From CAIWHR01 sp039931775 (GTDB lineage: Bacteria; Pseudomonadota; Gammaproteobacteria; Burkholderiales; Casimicrobiaceae), in NCBI GenBank assembly GCA_039931775.1, contig JBDTRG010000121.1, positions 32,499 through 96,498 on the forward strand: a stretch of DNA of 64,000 nucleotides, in the 5' to 3' direction. The notes beneath the pieces were generated by a model. The model was not told the origin of the DNA. It made no database searches and worked only from the letters and a program-made list of their open reading frames with translations. The position numbers were made by a program, and so were the translations under genes. Positions within the stretch are counted from its first letter, which is position 1. Each line of letters starts with the position of its first letter. Positions 55,242 through 63,787 of this stretch are shown here, piece by piece.

Positions 55242-56117
55242 ATGCCCAATTTCTCGATCCCCAAGGAAACCTGGATAGCTAAGACATTGCCCGACGGACG
55301 AGCAATGCACTTGCTCGCGAAGGACGCCTTCGAAACGTTCAATGCCGACGCACTCGGCCTTGGTGACCTCAAGGCCGAGGCGCACTCGTTGGATTCGATC
55401 GTGGCAATCTTCGATCTCGAGGGATTTACCGCGTTCTGCAAGCAAATCGAACCTCATCTGGCCGTCCCCCTGTTTCTGAGTTCGTTCCTGGACTGGCTGA
55501 TGGCCAGCATTCGCGGCGAAACGAAAGAGAAGGAGGACCCGGACGGGATCGTGATGTGGTGCCCGCTACCCTACTTCGTCAAATTCATGGGGGACGGCCT
55601 GCTGGTGCTGTGGGACAGCTCGGTGATGAATTCCGTGGCGCGCAGAAATGTCGTCCGCTCCTGTGAGCGAATCACCACGAACTATTCGACTACGTTTCTT
55701 CCTACCATTCGCATGAAAGTGACGGACCCGCCGACGAAGCTGCGTTGCGGCGTCGCAAGAGGGACCGTCTTCTCCGTCGGGAGCAGCGAGGATTATGTCG
55801 GATCCTGCATCAATGTCGCGGCAAGGATCCAGAAGATTTCGTCGTTGACGTTCACGTTCAACCGGCGAGGTTTCGACCTCGAGGAGCCGGGTACCGCCGA
55901 GTTCTTCACGGACGAGATTGTCGTCAAAGCGCTGTCCATTCGAGGCATCGGCAAGAACGAACTGATTGGCGTTCTGAAACACGAACTCGCAACGCTGCCT
56001 CCGGACGAAGGTGCGCTTTTCCGCGACCCCGGACCGGTCGCCGAAACCGCGGCCCCCGCACCCGCCGCACCTGCACCCGCCGCCGCGGTCCTGCAGATAG
56101 GGCATTCACGCAAGTGA
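55242..56117 (+). CDS. class III adenylate/guanylate cyclase-domain protein
   Basis: Soluble protein of about 291 residues with a class III nucleotidyl cyclase domain (about residues 45-225). Catalytic features are visible: AIFDLEGFTAF (first metal aspartate), FVKFMGDGLLVLWD (purine-side lysine and second aspartate), EDYVGSCINVAARIQ (the conserved Asn and Arg of the transition state). It ends in an Ala/Pro-rich tail. ATG 55242 gives the family start; GTG 55047 would add 65 residues over the A+T-rich promoter-like region. Whether cAMP or cGMP is made is unknown. Crp/Fnr-type proteins elsewhere in the window could respond to it only speculatively. Confidence 0.82.
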   Translation: MPNFSIPKETWIAKTLPDGRAMHLLAKDAFETFNADALGLGDLKAEAHSLDSIVAIFDLEGFTAFCKQIEPHLAVPLFLSSFLDWLMASIRGETKEKEDPDGIVMWCPLPYFVKFMGDGLLVLWDSSVMNSVARRNVVRSCERITTNYSTTFLPTIRMKVTDPPTKLRCGVARGTVFSVGSSEDYVGSCINVAARIQKISSLTFTFNRRGFDLEEPGTAEFFTDEIVVKALSIRGIGKNELIGVLKHELATLPPDEGALFRDPGPVAETAAPAPAAPAPAAAVLQIGHSRK

Positions 56118-56215
56118 TTCAAATGCCGACAGCGTTTCGCGACATGCGCCGACAGATGGACAGGCCCGAGGACGCGACACTGCGGCTTGACGGATCTACC
56201 GTCAAGGAGACTACG

Positions 56216-56299
56216 ATGGGAAAGTATCTGTTTGCCTGGATTCTCGGAGTACCTGCAATCGTGCTGGTTGGCATCTACGCGGTCACGCACCTCCTGTAG
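56216..56299 (+). CDS. very small membrane protein (27 aa)
   Basis: Single membrane helix protein, MGKYLFAWILGVPAIVLV and a short tail ending THLL. A consensus ribosome site, AAGGAGA, lies six bases before the ATG, which strongly supports translation. Similar 25-35-residue MGKYLxAWLLGVP proteins occur in Burkholderiales and Pseudomonas; role unknown. Confidence 0.7.
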   Translation: MGKYLFAWILGVPAIVLVGIYAVTHLL

Positions 56300-56416
56300 C
56301 GGATCACCCCCTTGCGTGTACTTTGAGGCCATCGGGTTTCATCGGAGGCGTCGTCCTACAACCGTATGGGCAGTACCCCTATGGCTCAAGGCGCACGCAA
56401 GGCGTAATCTCTTTGG

Positions 56417-56827
56417 ATGGGGCTGCGCGTGTATGTGGTGGAGGACTCCGCGATCGTGTTCGATCGCCTTCAGGAACTGCTGCATGAGCAAGGCGTGCAG
56501 GTCGTCGGTCATTCGGACACCGCCGCAACAGCCATCGTGGAAATAGCGGCCTTGCGCCCGGACGTGGTTGTGGTCGACATTGCGCTTCGTGAAGGCACGG
56601 GTTTTCACGTGCTCAAAGCGCTCGGTGAACCAACGGATCCTCGCGGGCCGGCGCGCGTCGTGTTGACGAACTTCAACCGTGATTGGTATCGCGACGCCGC
56701 CAAACGCCTGGGCGTGGAACACTTCTTCGACAAGAGCTACCAGATCCCGGACTTGATGAAGGTCTTGCACGCCATGGCACTGCCCACGGGCGGCGAAAGC
56801 GGCCCGCCCCTTCCGCTGCCCATCTGA
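56417..56827 (+). CDS. stand-alone response-regulator receiver protein
   Basis: CheY-like receiver domain of 136 residues without output domain. The acidic pair is in YVVEDSAIV (residues 5-13), the phosphoacceptor aspartate in VVVDIAL near 55, the threonine in VLTNFN near 85 and the lysine in FFDKSYQ near 107, so it should be phosphorylatable. No histidine kinase is in the window. Likely an intermediary in a phosphorelay or a protein-protein switch. Confidence 0.88.
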   Translation: MGLRVYVVEDSAIVFDRLQELLHEQGVQVVGHSDTAATAIVEIAALRPDVVVVDIALREGTGFHVLKALGEPTDPRGPARVVLTNFNRDWYRDAAKRLGVEHFFDKSYQIPDLMKVLHAMALPTGGESGPPLPLPI

Positions 56828-57406
56828 CCACGGGTTCATTCGGGAGTCCTTGGCGCAGCAGTCCTTGGCGCAAGTTGACGGCTCGACGTGACGGGCGTCG
56901 CGTCAAATCATCGATTCCGAGCCCTTCCCGTGGAGTCGACCTCGGCTGCGCTACCGTGCTGCCGATGCGGCCAACCGCGCCAGCATGACATTGCGCGCGC
57001 CGACGCAATACGCCCGGGCGAGCATGCCGGCCTGCTCGCGATCCCGCCTTCCTATCGCCCGCACCAACGCTCGCACTGGCTCGGGATTGGCGGCCACCAG
57101 GTCGATGGTGTCATGGATCGCGCGATTGCATTCGCGCAGCGCCGCGGTGTCGCGCTTGCTCTAAATCCGGACTTGACTATCTCGGGCTTGTCTCCTGGAC
57201 CTACTTGTTTGCGGATCGCGAATCCCGAAACGGACCCCCACTGAGTTCGATGTGCGCTCACAGGTGGCGGCGCCCGACAAGCACGTCAGAGGGTTGCGAG
57301 GCAAGGCAGGAGGGCAGAGAATTGCGCGTACCGCTTACGGCCACCTACAATTTCCTCAACCCCACCTGAGATCCCACCGGTCGCATCCGTTTTTTAGGCC
57401 AGCACG
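56828..57406. other. gene-poor stretch with a regulator remnant
   Basis: Apart from the GntR tail at 56951-57160, I see no gene here. A T-run at 57389-57394 just before the next gene has no clear stem in front. Low coding density suggests past rearrangement. Confidence 0.45.
56951..57160 (-). pseudogene. C-terminal remnant of a GntR/FCD regulator
   Basis: Between a TAG at 57161-57163 and the stop at 56951, the minus strand encodes a clean helical sequence: DTAALRECNRAIHDTIDLV, then VRALVRAIGRRDREQAGML and GARNVMLARLAA. Its pattern matches the last helices of the FCD ligand-binding domain of FadR/GntR regulators. The DNA-binding half and most of the FCD domain are absent. Confidence 0.5.
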
Positions 57407-57850
57407 ATGAGACGCCGGGGTAGTCAACGCTTTGCGGTCGTCTGCGGTCCGTTTGCCATCAAGCTTCCGCGCTTGCGCCGTCTGCGCGAAGGGATGCGCG
57501 CGAACCGTATGGAGGCGCGCATCTGGCGCGAGGGTTGGCAACGCAAGTATCCGGAGCTTTGTCCGATCCTCGCAAGCTTGCCGCTTGGCTCGGCCCTGAT
57601 CATGCCGGCCGTTAGCATCATGTCCCCGGCTGAATACCAGGCATTCCTCGATACCGGGGGTCCTCCGGACCATAATCCGCTTCCGGAATTATACGAATCA
57701 AAGGGAGGCGAATGGGGCTACCTGAACGGACGCCCGGTGGTCGTCGACTACGCGATGCGCGTCCACATGGACGTCGGCGAAATCGCCCTGATCGATCCGC
57801 GCGTGCTCACGATAGAGGACGTCAAGACGAATTGGGACGCGATTTGGTAA
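57407..57850 (+). CDS. hypothetical protein, kinase-like N-terminal pattern
   Basis: Protein of 147 residues, no signal peptide or membrane helix. RFAVVCGPFAIKLPRLRRL at the start and LIMPAVSIMSPAEYQAF in the middle are reminiscent of the VAIK-lysine strand and hinge of degenerate protein-kinase-fold proteins found on mobile elements, but no catalytic loop follows, so this is only a resemblance. The C-terminal VHMDVGEIALIDPRVLTIEDV could be the metal-loop equivalent. It lies among remnants. Confidence 0.6.
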   Translation: MRRRGSQRFAVVCGPFAIKLPRLRRLREGMRANRMEARIWREGWQRKYPELCPILASLPLGSALIMPAVSIMSPAEYQAFLDTGGPPDHNPLPELYESKGGEWGYLNGRPVVVDYAMRVHMDVGEIALIDPRVLTIEDVKTNWDAIW

Positions 57851-57859
57851 TGTGTGAAC

Positions 57860-58090
57860 ATGCAAAGAAAATGCCCGTATTGCGGCGGCGTCGAGGTGCG
57901 TCGCTCGGGTTCTCCTGACCTTGACGAGTCCGCGTGAACGCTCCTGAGGTCGCGCTATCACTGTCGCAGTGGCCGCGGGCTGTTCTGGGTCATTAGCGCG
58001 AGAACCTATCAGACCACTGGCTTCCTGTTAGGGCTGGGCCTGTTGGTTTTCGTCATAGTTGCCTTCCTCCTCCCCACGGGCACCGAATGA
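57860..58090 (+). pseudogene. zinc-ribbon membrane protein interrupted by in-frame TGA
   Basis: A single frame runs from ATG 57860 to TGA 58088, broken by TGA at 57935-57937. Before the stop: RKCPYCGGVEVRRSGS, a zinc-ribbon knuckle. After it: LLRSRYHCRSGRGLFW, where related proteins have a second CxxC, then a membrane helix (GFLLGLGLLVFVIVAFLLP). The second knuckle has lost one cysteine (CRSG). Nonsense-inactivated gene is the simplest reading. Confidence 0.6.
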
Positions 58091-58145
58091 TCGATCCCTC
58101 CCCCGTTCGGCTTTCGTTTAGGTCCCACGCTGTCCCGCTGTTCGA

Positions 58146-58943
58146 CTATGCGACCTGAAGAAAATGCGTGCCTTGTAGCGTGATGGGCAGCAGATCTGCA
58201 GGATCGAATCGCGAGCCGTGGGCGGCAAAATAGTCGAGCAGGCGCTGCGACTCGGTCCACCACCAACATTTTGCCTTCCACTCGGGCCGTACTCGGTATT
58301 GCAGCCGGTCGATGACCGATGCATCCCACTTGAAATGGTGGACCTGCGCCCAGCCAACGATGGTTCGCCGATTCGCACCTTCATCCAGCGTGTGTTTCCC
58401 GCCGCTGACGGCAACCCCACCACGGGTCATGGTCACTTTGCGCGGATCGCCTTTTGCCAATGCCTGCGTCACGTTGCAGGTTCTCGGATAGGCGTCCCAG
58501 ATCGATTGCCCGGGACAAAAGCGCGCCAAGCCATAATCGGCGGCAATCCGATCGATGAGCACGCCGCGAAAATAATCGACGCCAATGGCATCGCTTTGCG
58601 CAATCAACGCGGAAAGCGGTTCCGGGTACACCTGAAATTCGTCGCTGTCGCACCAGACGATCCAGTCGGTCGGCGCAACACTTTCGGCCTGCAGTCGACG
58701 CTCGTGGTCATTGACCGACGGCGCATCGAATTCATGCTCCCAGAAAAAGGGCTCATGGATGTTCAGGCGGACCAGGGCTTGTCGAAACCGTTCCCGGTTT
58801 GCCTCCTTCGCTTCCGGCGCGGCGCCCGGTTCCAATTGCAGCGTGAGCAGAAAGCGTTGGACGCCAATGCCGCGATAGTGCGCGACAAACTGCGGCAGCC
58901 AGTCGATGCGGAAAGGTTCGAGCGTGCAGATCAGTACGATCAT
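58146..58943 (-). CDS. glycosyltransferase (GT2/GT92-like)
   Basis: Cytoplasmic glycosyltransferase-like protein of 265 residues. It opens with IVLICTLEPFRIDWLPQFVAHY, typical of Glyco_tranf_2_4/GT92 enzymes that begin with an inspection of position and address; the metal-binding DxD-type motif is WCDSDEFQVYP near residue 95, and HHFKWDASVIDRLQ near 215 is the family's late motif. Donor and acceptor are unknown; no polysaccharide cluster is nearby. ATG 58943 fits the family start; the frame is open upstream. Confidence 0.8.
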   Translation of the reverse strand: MIVLICTLEPFRIDWLPQFVAHYRGIGVQRFLLTLQLEPGAAPEAKEANRERFRQALVRLNIHEPFFWEHEFDAPSVNDHERRLQAESVAPTDWIVWCDSDEFQVYPEPLSALIAQSDAIGVDYFRGVLIDRIAADYGLARFCPGQSIWDAYPRTCNVTQALAKGDPRKVTMTRGGVAVSGGKHTLDEGANRRTIVGWAQVHHFKWDASVIDRLQYRVRPEWKAKCWWWTESQRLLDYFAAHGSRFDPADLLPITLQGTHFLQVA

Positions 58944-59172
58944 GTAGAAAGCCAAAAATGTGACCGAGGGAGATCTTGGAAAGCTTACACCGGCTGCGTC
59001 GGCGAAAGTCCCACCCAACGATGGGCGCGAGGCGAATCGGGTCGAAGGACAGCACTCACGAGCCAACACAATGTTATCAATAATGCTGTTGACGCAACTT
59101 CTTTGGCCCCGCAGAATTCCCAATGAATGGACCGGACACTGGCGCCGATGCGGCGGGTATTGATTCCACACC

Positions 59173-59970
59173 ATGGTCACCAGCAAGACTACGAAATCGT
59201 CGCAAGTTCCCGGCATCGCGGACATTGTCCAGCGGCTCGAGGAGGAGATCGCCCTCGGCTTGCTACGACCGCGCGAGTGCCTGGTCGAGGACGAACTGCT
59301 GTCGCGCTTCAACGTCAAGCGACACATTGTCCGCCAGGTCCTGGCCGAACTCGAGCTGATGGGCATCGTCACCCGGCGGCCAAATCGCGGCGCCATCATT
59401 CGCGATTTCACCTCGCATGAATTCGAGCAGATCTATTTTGTGCGTGAGCTGCTGGAGCGCGCCGCAATCGAGGTGATGCCGCTGCCGGCGGACTCCGCGG
59501 TGATCAGGACGCTGGGTAAACTTCACCAGCGACACCTCGCCGCGGCCAAAGCAGGACTCCTGCGCGACGTCTTCCGACTCAACCTCGAGTTTCACAAGGC
59601 GTTCTTCGAAGCCTGCGGCAACGCGCCACTCGCGGATGCCATCTCCCAATTCGCATTCAAGTCCTACGCCATACGTTCCTACACGATTGGCGACCCGAAC
59701 TTGCTGGCGCGTGTGTGCAAGGAGCACGCGCAAATGATCAAGCTCTTGAGTGGCGGCAGCCGTCAGGCGCTGATCAACCTGGTTTCGGACCACAAGCAGC
59801 CGGCGAAGCTCGCGTACATCCAGGCCTCGCGCCGGATCGAAGCCGGCCTGGAGCCGGCCCTGCCCGCGTCCCCTGCACGACCCGTCCAGCGTCAGGGAAA
59901 ACGCGGCTCCGGTTCGGGGTTGGCGCCGGCCCGCGCCAGAAAATCGGAATCGCACCCTTCGTCGGCCTGA
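59173..59970 (+). CDS. GntR-family transcription regulator (FCD type)
   Basis: Regulator of 265 residues: winged helix-turn-helix (residues 15-80; RPRECLVEDELLSRFNVKRHIVRQ and GIVTRRPNRGAII) followed by an all-helical FCD effector domain (85-220; FVRELLERAAIEV and LNLEFHKAFFEACGN, containing the metal-ligand pattern of the family) and a disordered basic tail. The effector is unknown. It is divergent from the glycosyltransferase gene, its most likely neighbour target. Confidence 0.88.
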   Translation: MVTSKTTKSSQVPGIADIVQRLEEEIALGLLRPRECLVEDELLSRFNVKRHIVRQVLAELELMGIVTRRPNRGAIIRDFTSHEFEQIYFVRELLERAAIEVMPLPADSAVIRTLGKLHQRHLAAAKAGLLRDVFRLNLEFHKAFFEACGNAPLADAISQFAFKSYAIRSYTIGDPNLLARVCKEHAQMIKLLSGGSRQALINLVSDHKQPAKLAYIQASRRIEAGLEPALPASPARPVQRQGKRGSGSGLAPARARKSESHPSSA

Positions 59971-60019
59971 AGCACGTGCTCGATCTGCGTTCCGCTCATG
60001 CGAAACAACAATGCGCAAC

Positions 60020-60718
60020 CTACTTCGCCGCTTTGGCGACTTCGGCTAGCAGCGCCGTCGACTTCGGACTCGTCGCTGTGTGGCGAATCAAAATGTCTGG
60101 CGGCAGCAAGTTTCGTCTGCTGTAATAGGCGTCGTTCCAGTCGATGTTCGTGTGCACGACCGTACCGTCGAGATTGAGTCCGGCATAAACGCCCTTCGCG
60201 CGAGCGAACGAGATCAGGTCGGCGGTCACCGTCGACTTCGCCCCGGCCCCGACCGGCCCCGCTGCGATGCTCGCATCGCCCCCGACCTTGAATGAGGTCG
60301 ACAGCAGGGAATTGAGACCCCTGTCGGTCATGACGACGATGATCACCTCGGACACCTCTACCCCCGCCTGAAAACCGACGCTGGCGGTGCCCAGGTCATA
60401 GAACGCCGGTCCGACCCAGGCGGGTCCATTCTTGGCGAGGAGTACCGCTCGGCCACCCGACCCCCCAAAAATGAAACCGGCCTTCACAATCTGCGGAGCA
60501 ATCAAGATCGCCTTGGCCCTGCTTAGGTTGTCCTGGATCCACGTCTGATCCGGATCTCGAAGGAAGTTGCTAAGCGTCCCGCGGGCGTCGGACACCAGCC
60601 TGTCGGGCTCCGAGGAGTAGGTCCCCGATTGAGTAGTAGAACACGACGCAAGAGCCCCGGTTACCAAAATCAGGAATATGGTGCGGCGTGAAAGGTGCAG
60701 CATCTCTTTGGTCTTCAT
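60020..60718 (-). CDS. SYLF/Ysc84-domain lipoprotein
   Basis: Outer or inner membrane lipoprotein of 232 residues. Lipobox LASC near residue 26 follows a clear signal peptide. The rest is one SYLF (YSC84-like, lipid-binding) domain: AKAILIAPQIVKAGFIFGGSGG near 70-90 and GAGAKSTVTADLISFARAKG near 165. SYLF proteins bind phosphoinositides in eukaryotes; bacterial function is undefined, with stress-related expression common. ATG 60718 has AAAGGA upstream. Confidence 0.88.
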   Translation of the reverse strand: MKTKEMLHLSRRTIFLILVTGALASCSTTQSGTYSSEPDRLVSDARGTLSNFLRDPDQTWIQDNLSRAKAILIAPQIVKAGFIFGGSGGRAVLLAKNGPAWVGPAFYDLGTASVGFQAGVEVSEVIIVVMTDRGLNSLLSTSFKVGGDASIAAGPVGAGAKSTVTADLISFARAKGVYAGLNLDGTVVHTNIDWNDAYYSRRNLLPPDILIRHTATSPKSTALLAEVAKAAK

Positions 60719-60732
60719 CGCATTTCCTTTGA

Positions 60733-61101
60733 TTAGCCACCGGCAACAATCCACCTTACTGCGTCGTCATATTGATTGTTGGGAAAAACCTTTGCCGGGC
60801 AGGGTATCGCGAATGCAAAGATACGCGTCGCCCCGGCAACCCAGTCAAGATCAGTAACGACAGCAATCCGTTCCCACGCCTTGAGATGGGAAAATCCCAC
60901 TTTCATGTCGTCCCACATCGCTCCAGAAGTGAATCCATCAAAATCCGGCCCCAATTGATAAAGAATGCGAATTCGACCATATGCCTTTAGCGCTGACTGG
61001 AGCGCTGGAATGACGACAGTCTCGTAGTCGCTTGCATTGACTTGCCCGGATGCAACGAAACCAACGACATGCTCAGGAAGATTGGGTAAGAGTTGGATCA
61101 T
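60733..61101 (-). CDS. SpoIIAA-like (STAS/SEC14) protein
   Basis: Small cytoplasmic alpha/beta protein of 122 residues of the SpoIIAA-like family (PF11964 type): VVGFVASGQVNASDYETVVIPAL near the start, RILYQLGPDFDGFTSGAMWDDMK in the middle, and ERIAVVTDLDWV near 80. Ligand unknown; related folds bind hydrophobic compounds. It is the second of two tandem paralogues and lies 14 bases before the SYLF lipoprotein gene. Confidence 0.85.
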   Translation of the reverse strand: MIQLLPNLPEHVVGFVASGQVNASDYETVVIPALQSALKAYGRIRILYQLGPDFDGFTSGAMWDDMKVGFSHLKAWERIAVVTDLDWVAGATRIFAFAIPCPAKVFPNNQYDDAVRWIVAGG

Positions 61102-61118
61102 GACAGTGCTCGTGTACC

Positions 61119-61484
61119 TTATGCGGTCTTCAACCAGTCAAGGGCCGTTGCCTCGTCGGCATAGGGAAAATGCTTCACTTCGGCCGAAGTGAAGTGCTTT
61201 GCAAGTGATTCCGCCAGACCGGCCACCCGACTGTCGGTCACGATTGCCACCCGTCGGACCTTCTTGTGATGTTCGCCGACAAAATGCATATGCGCCGTGA
61301 ATCCCCCGAAGTTCTCCCATCCGGGAAATGTTTTCGTGTGTATCAACACGCCCTGGAGCTTCGTATGGTCGGATAGATACAAATCGACAGCAGCGCTGAG
61401 ACCAGCGAAGTCTTCCTTAGTTAGTGGTGCATGCGGTTTGAGGACCAATATGCCCTCTGGCACCATTATCGAGTAGTCAAGCAT
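61119..61484 (-). CDS. SpoIIAA-like (STAS/SEC14) protein, paralogue
   Basis: Protein of 121 residues of the same family as its neighbour: YSIMVPEGILVLKPHAPLTKEDF at the start, GVLIHTKTFPGWENFGGFTAHM in the middle, and RRVAIVTDSRVAGL near 83. ATG 61484 is preceded by GGAG at the right distance; ATG 61496 has no such site. The pair probably arose by duplication and is co-transcribed. Confidence 0.85.
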   Translation of the reverse strand: MLDYSIMVPEGILVLKPHAPLTKEDFAGLSAAVDLYLSDHTKLQGVLIHTKTFPGWENFGGFTAHMHFVGEHHKKVRRVAIVTDSRVAGLAESLAKHFTSAEVKHFPYADEATALDWLKTA

Positions 61485-61604
61485 TTGGTTCTCCATGGGT
61501 CTTTCGACAGAGAAGGTCATTGTGATCACGGCCATGTGGCGCACCGGATGCACGCGGGAATGGACCCGCCGGCGCGTCGACCGTAGGCAGTCTGGCTAAC
61601 AGCA

Positions 61605-62225
61605 TCACCGTTGCGGGCGCGCGTTGCCCGAATCTGGTCGACTGCCCACAGCTGAAGGGTCGGGTTTTACGCTGGTCCCCTCTGTAGGAGGAGTGGCATT
61701 CGCTGTGGGCGCAGAATCTTCCGCGCTTGTCGTCGTTCCATGCGGGTGTGGTGACAGCAACGACATTGCGATCGCAAAGCACACCCATGCGAGCCAGAGC
61801 ATATTTCGCAGCGGACGCTCCGCCGCGCTTGTTGACGCGTTGGCGGTCGCGGGTTCGTCTGCCTTCGGCAGAAGCGCCACCAACCGGGCGGCAAGAACCT
61901 CTGTCTCCGCCGACTGCTGTCGATTGCCGGGAAAAAGATTGAGTGTAGAGACGAGCGATTCTCGAGCGTCCGGCGTGGATAGGGTCGCCAGACGGGCCGC
62001 CTCCTCCCAAGGATCGACGTTCATGCGTGCCAATGCGGAAATGACGCTGAGCCGCATTCCGCTGGGCTCATCGCATATCGGCGCAAACAGAAAGTCTTCG
62101 TATCGAGATATCGCGCTCAAAGCGGAACGTTGATTGGCCATAACGGCGGCGCCTTCGCTCATGGCGTGTCGAATTCCATCGTCGGTCAACCCCTGGCATC
62201 TCTGCTCATGGTTGTCGGCCGTCAT
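61605..62225 (-). CDS. hypothetical protein with one membrane helix
   Basis: Protein of 206 residues, unrecognised. Residues 1-120 are helical and acidic, with RYEDFLFAPICDEPSGMRLSV near 40 and DPWEEAARLATLS near 70. A single membrane helix (LWLAWVCFAIAMSLL) lies near 150, followed by a Pro/Thr/Ser-rich tail that should be disordered and on the other side of the membrane. It sits 16 bases after the BON-domain gene on the same strand and likely shares its transcript. Confidence 0.65.
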   Translation of the reverse strand: MTADNHEQRCQGLTDDGIRHAMSEGAAVMANQRSALSAISRYEDFLFAPICDEPSGMRLSVISALARMNVDPWEEAARLATLSTPDARESLVSTLNLFPGNRQQSAETEVLAARLVALLPKADEPATANASTSAAERPLRNMLWLAWVCFAIAMSLLSPHPHGTTTSAEDSAPTANATPPTEGTSVKPDPSAVGSRPDSGNARPQR

Positions 62226-62241
62226 GCAGCACGCGAGCCAC

Positions 62242-62871
62242 CTACTTGCCGCCAACGATGAGCGCGGACGCATCCACGCTCCTCACGCCGTCGACCCGCC
62301 CGGCAATGTTCGTCACATGCTCGACGGCATCCTTGTTTGCGAGGCTGCCCTTCAGAACTACTACGCCGCCAGTTGTCTCCACGCTCACACCCATGACCCT
62401 ACTCATGCTGTCGGCCAGAATCTCCGACTTGACTTTCGTCGTGATCCAGCTATCGGCAAGGGCGCTTTCCGTCTTCGCAATGTTGCTGCCGGAAGCGCCC
62501 GGTACCTGAACGCTTGTCGCAATCTTCAGGTTGTTGTCCACACTCTTGACACCGCCGACCGTCCTGGCCACTGCCTCGGCCGCGGTCTTGGCGGTCGGGT
62601 TGCTGGCCGACCCATCGAGCGCGACCACCCCATTATTGGTGGTGACGCTTATCTGGGAATTCTTGAGACTGGCCGTATCAAACAGCTTCGCCTTGACCGT
62701 GGTGGTTATGGCGCTGTCGCTGATCGCCGCGCCCACGCTATCGCTATGCGCCTGTGCGATTGCTGCATCATCGGACGCCGCAAGAACCGTACCGATGCCC
62801 AGTCCGGCAGTCAGCCCGGCGACGATTAGCGCGGTGAAGACGGCCGCTTTGCCAAACGAAGGTATTCCCAT
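62242..62871 (-). CDS. periplasmic BON-domain protein
   Basis: Protein of 209 residues with a signal peptide (AAVFTALIVAGLTAGLG) and two BON (bacterial OsmY and nodulation) domains, about 55-120 and 135-205: VKAKLFDTASLKNSQISVTT ... VVALDGSASN and VKSEILADSMSRVMGVSVET ... VVVLKGSLAN. OsmY-like proteins bind phospholipid or stabilise the envelope under osmotic stress. ATG 62871 has GGAGGA immediately upstream; the frame is open for 56 more codons. Confidence 0.9.
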   Translation of the reverse strand: MGIPSFGKAAVFTALIVAGLTAGLGIGTVLAASDDAAIAQAHSDSVGAAISDSAITTTVKAKLFDTASLKNSQISVTTNNGVVALDGSASNPTAKTAAEAVARTVGGVKSVDNNLKIATSVQVPGASGSNIAKTESALADSWITTKVKSEILADSMSRVMGVSVETTGGVVVLKGSLANKDAVEHVTNIAGRVDGVRSVDASALIVGGK

Positions 62872-63257
62872 ATTTCCTCCGCTTCTCCGATTGCTCGAAA
62901 GCATGACCGGGCGCTCAATCGGTGAATTGCCGATACCAAAAGGTGCTGCGCCAGAGAAGATTGTTTTCATGTCGACCTCGCGTGGACGGCCTTTGCGTGC
63001 CTTGAATCGGACCGAGGCGCCAGCGAGGCGATCCGGCATTTTCCCCCGACGTACTCGCTATCCATTGCTCTTCGTTGCCTGCACTGGAACGCTTTCTCGG
63101 GGCTCCTGTACAAAGGTTCCTCGCAAGCCCCTTCACCGTCTGTGCACCATCGCACACAGTGAGACGCCCGTCGCGCGCAGCGTCGCGCAACCAACGCGCG
63201 GGCGTCTGGAGGTCTGTGCAGCGGCTCACCGCCGCCGAGGCGCGTCGAGCTCTGGCG
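62872..63257. other. intergenic region, no gene seen
   Basis: About 385 bases between two leftward genes. No conserved frame, repeat or terminator is apparent. It should carry the BON-gene promoter. Confidence 0.5.
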
Positions 63258-63647
63258 TTAAGCCTTCAGGCTGGTGCAGACGCGCTGCAAAAGTGCCCTT
63301 ACTTCCTTGCCAACCGCTTGTACCTCCGGCCTGTCGACCAACTTCAACACCGCCTCGGGATCCATGAATGCAACCGTGATGGTCCCATCGGCCTCTTCGC
63401 GCACGACCACGTTGCACGGAAGCAGCAATCCGATGTCGGGATCGGCCTCGATGGCGCGGTGTGCGAGCGCAGGGTTGCATGCGCCGAGTATGCGATACGC
63501 CCGGCGTTCGACATCAAGCTTGGCTTTCAACGTTGCCCGGACATCGATGTCGGTGAGCACGCCAAAGCCTTCTGCCTTCAGGGCCTCGGTTACTTTCGCG
63601 ACGGCGGTATCGAACGGCAGCTTGAGCTGCGTGCTGAATCCGTACAT
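63258..63647 (-). CDS. DUF302 domain protein
   Basis: Protein of 129 residues with the DUF302 fold: FSTQLKLPFDTAVAKVTEALKAEGFGVLTDIDV, then YRILGACNPALAHRAIEADPDIGLLLPCNVVV, including the family's conserved lone cysteines. Function unknown; members often occur with redox and metal-stress genes. ATG 63647 has GGGAG upstream; 23 more codons are open. Confidence 0.9.
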   Translation of the reverse strand: MYGFSTQLKLPFDTAVAKVTEALKAEGFGVLTDIDVRATLKAKLDVERRAYRILGACNPALAHRAIEADPDIGLLLPCNVVVREEADGTITVAFMDPEAVLKLVDRPEVQAVGKEVRALLQRVCTSLKA

Positions 63648-63787
63648 GAACAAACTCCCATGGGCTGGCAGACCCAAGCGTCGAGCGCTTGGGTCTGGTT
63701 GCGTTTGCCACTGCATTGAGCGCGCTGGCGTCCGGCCACGGCGCTTGCCTATACGCCGACCGCGACGGTCGATACGTCAAGCCTGAT

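Noticed and set aside
57161..57406. Insertion-sequence end near the GntR remnant
   Set aside because: No terminal inverted repeats, target duplication or transposase frame could be found.
57935..57937. TGA read as selenocysteine
   Set aside because: No supporting stem-loop seen just downstream, and the gene has lost another metal-binding cysteine, which fits decay better.
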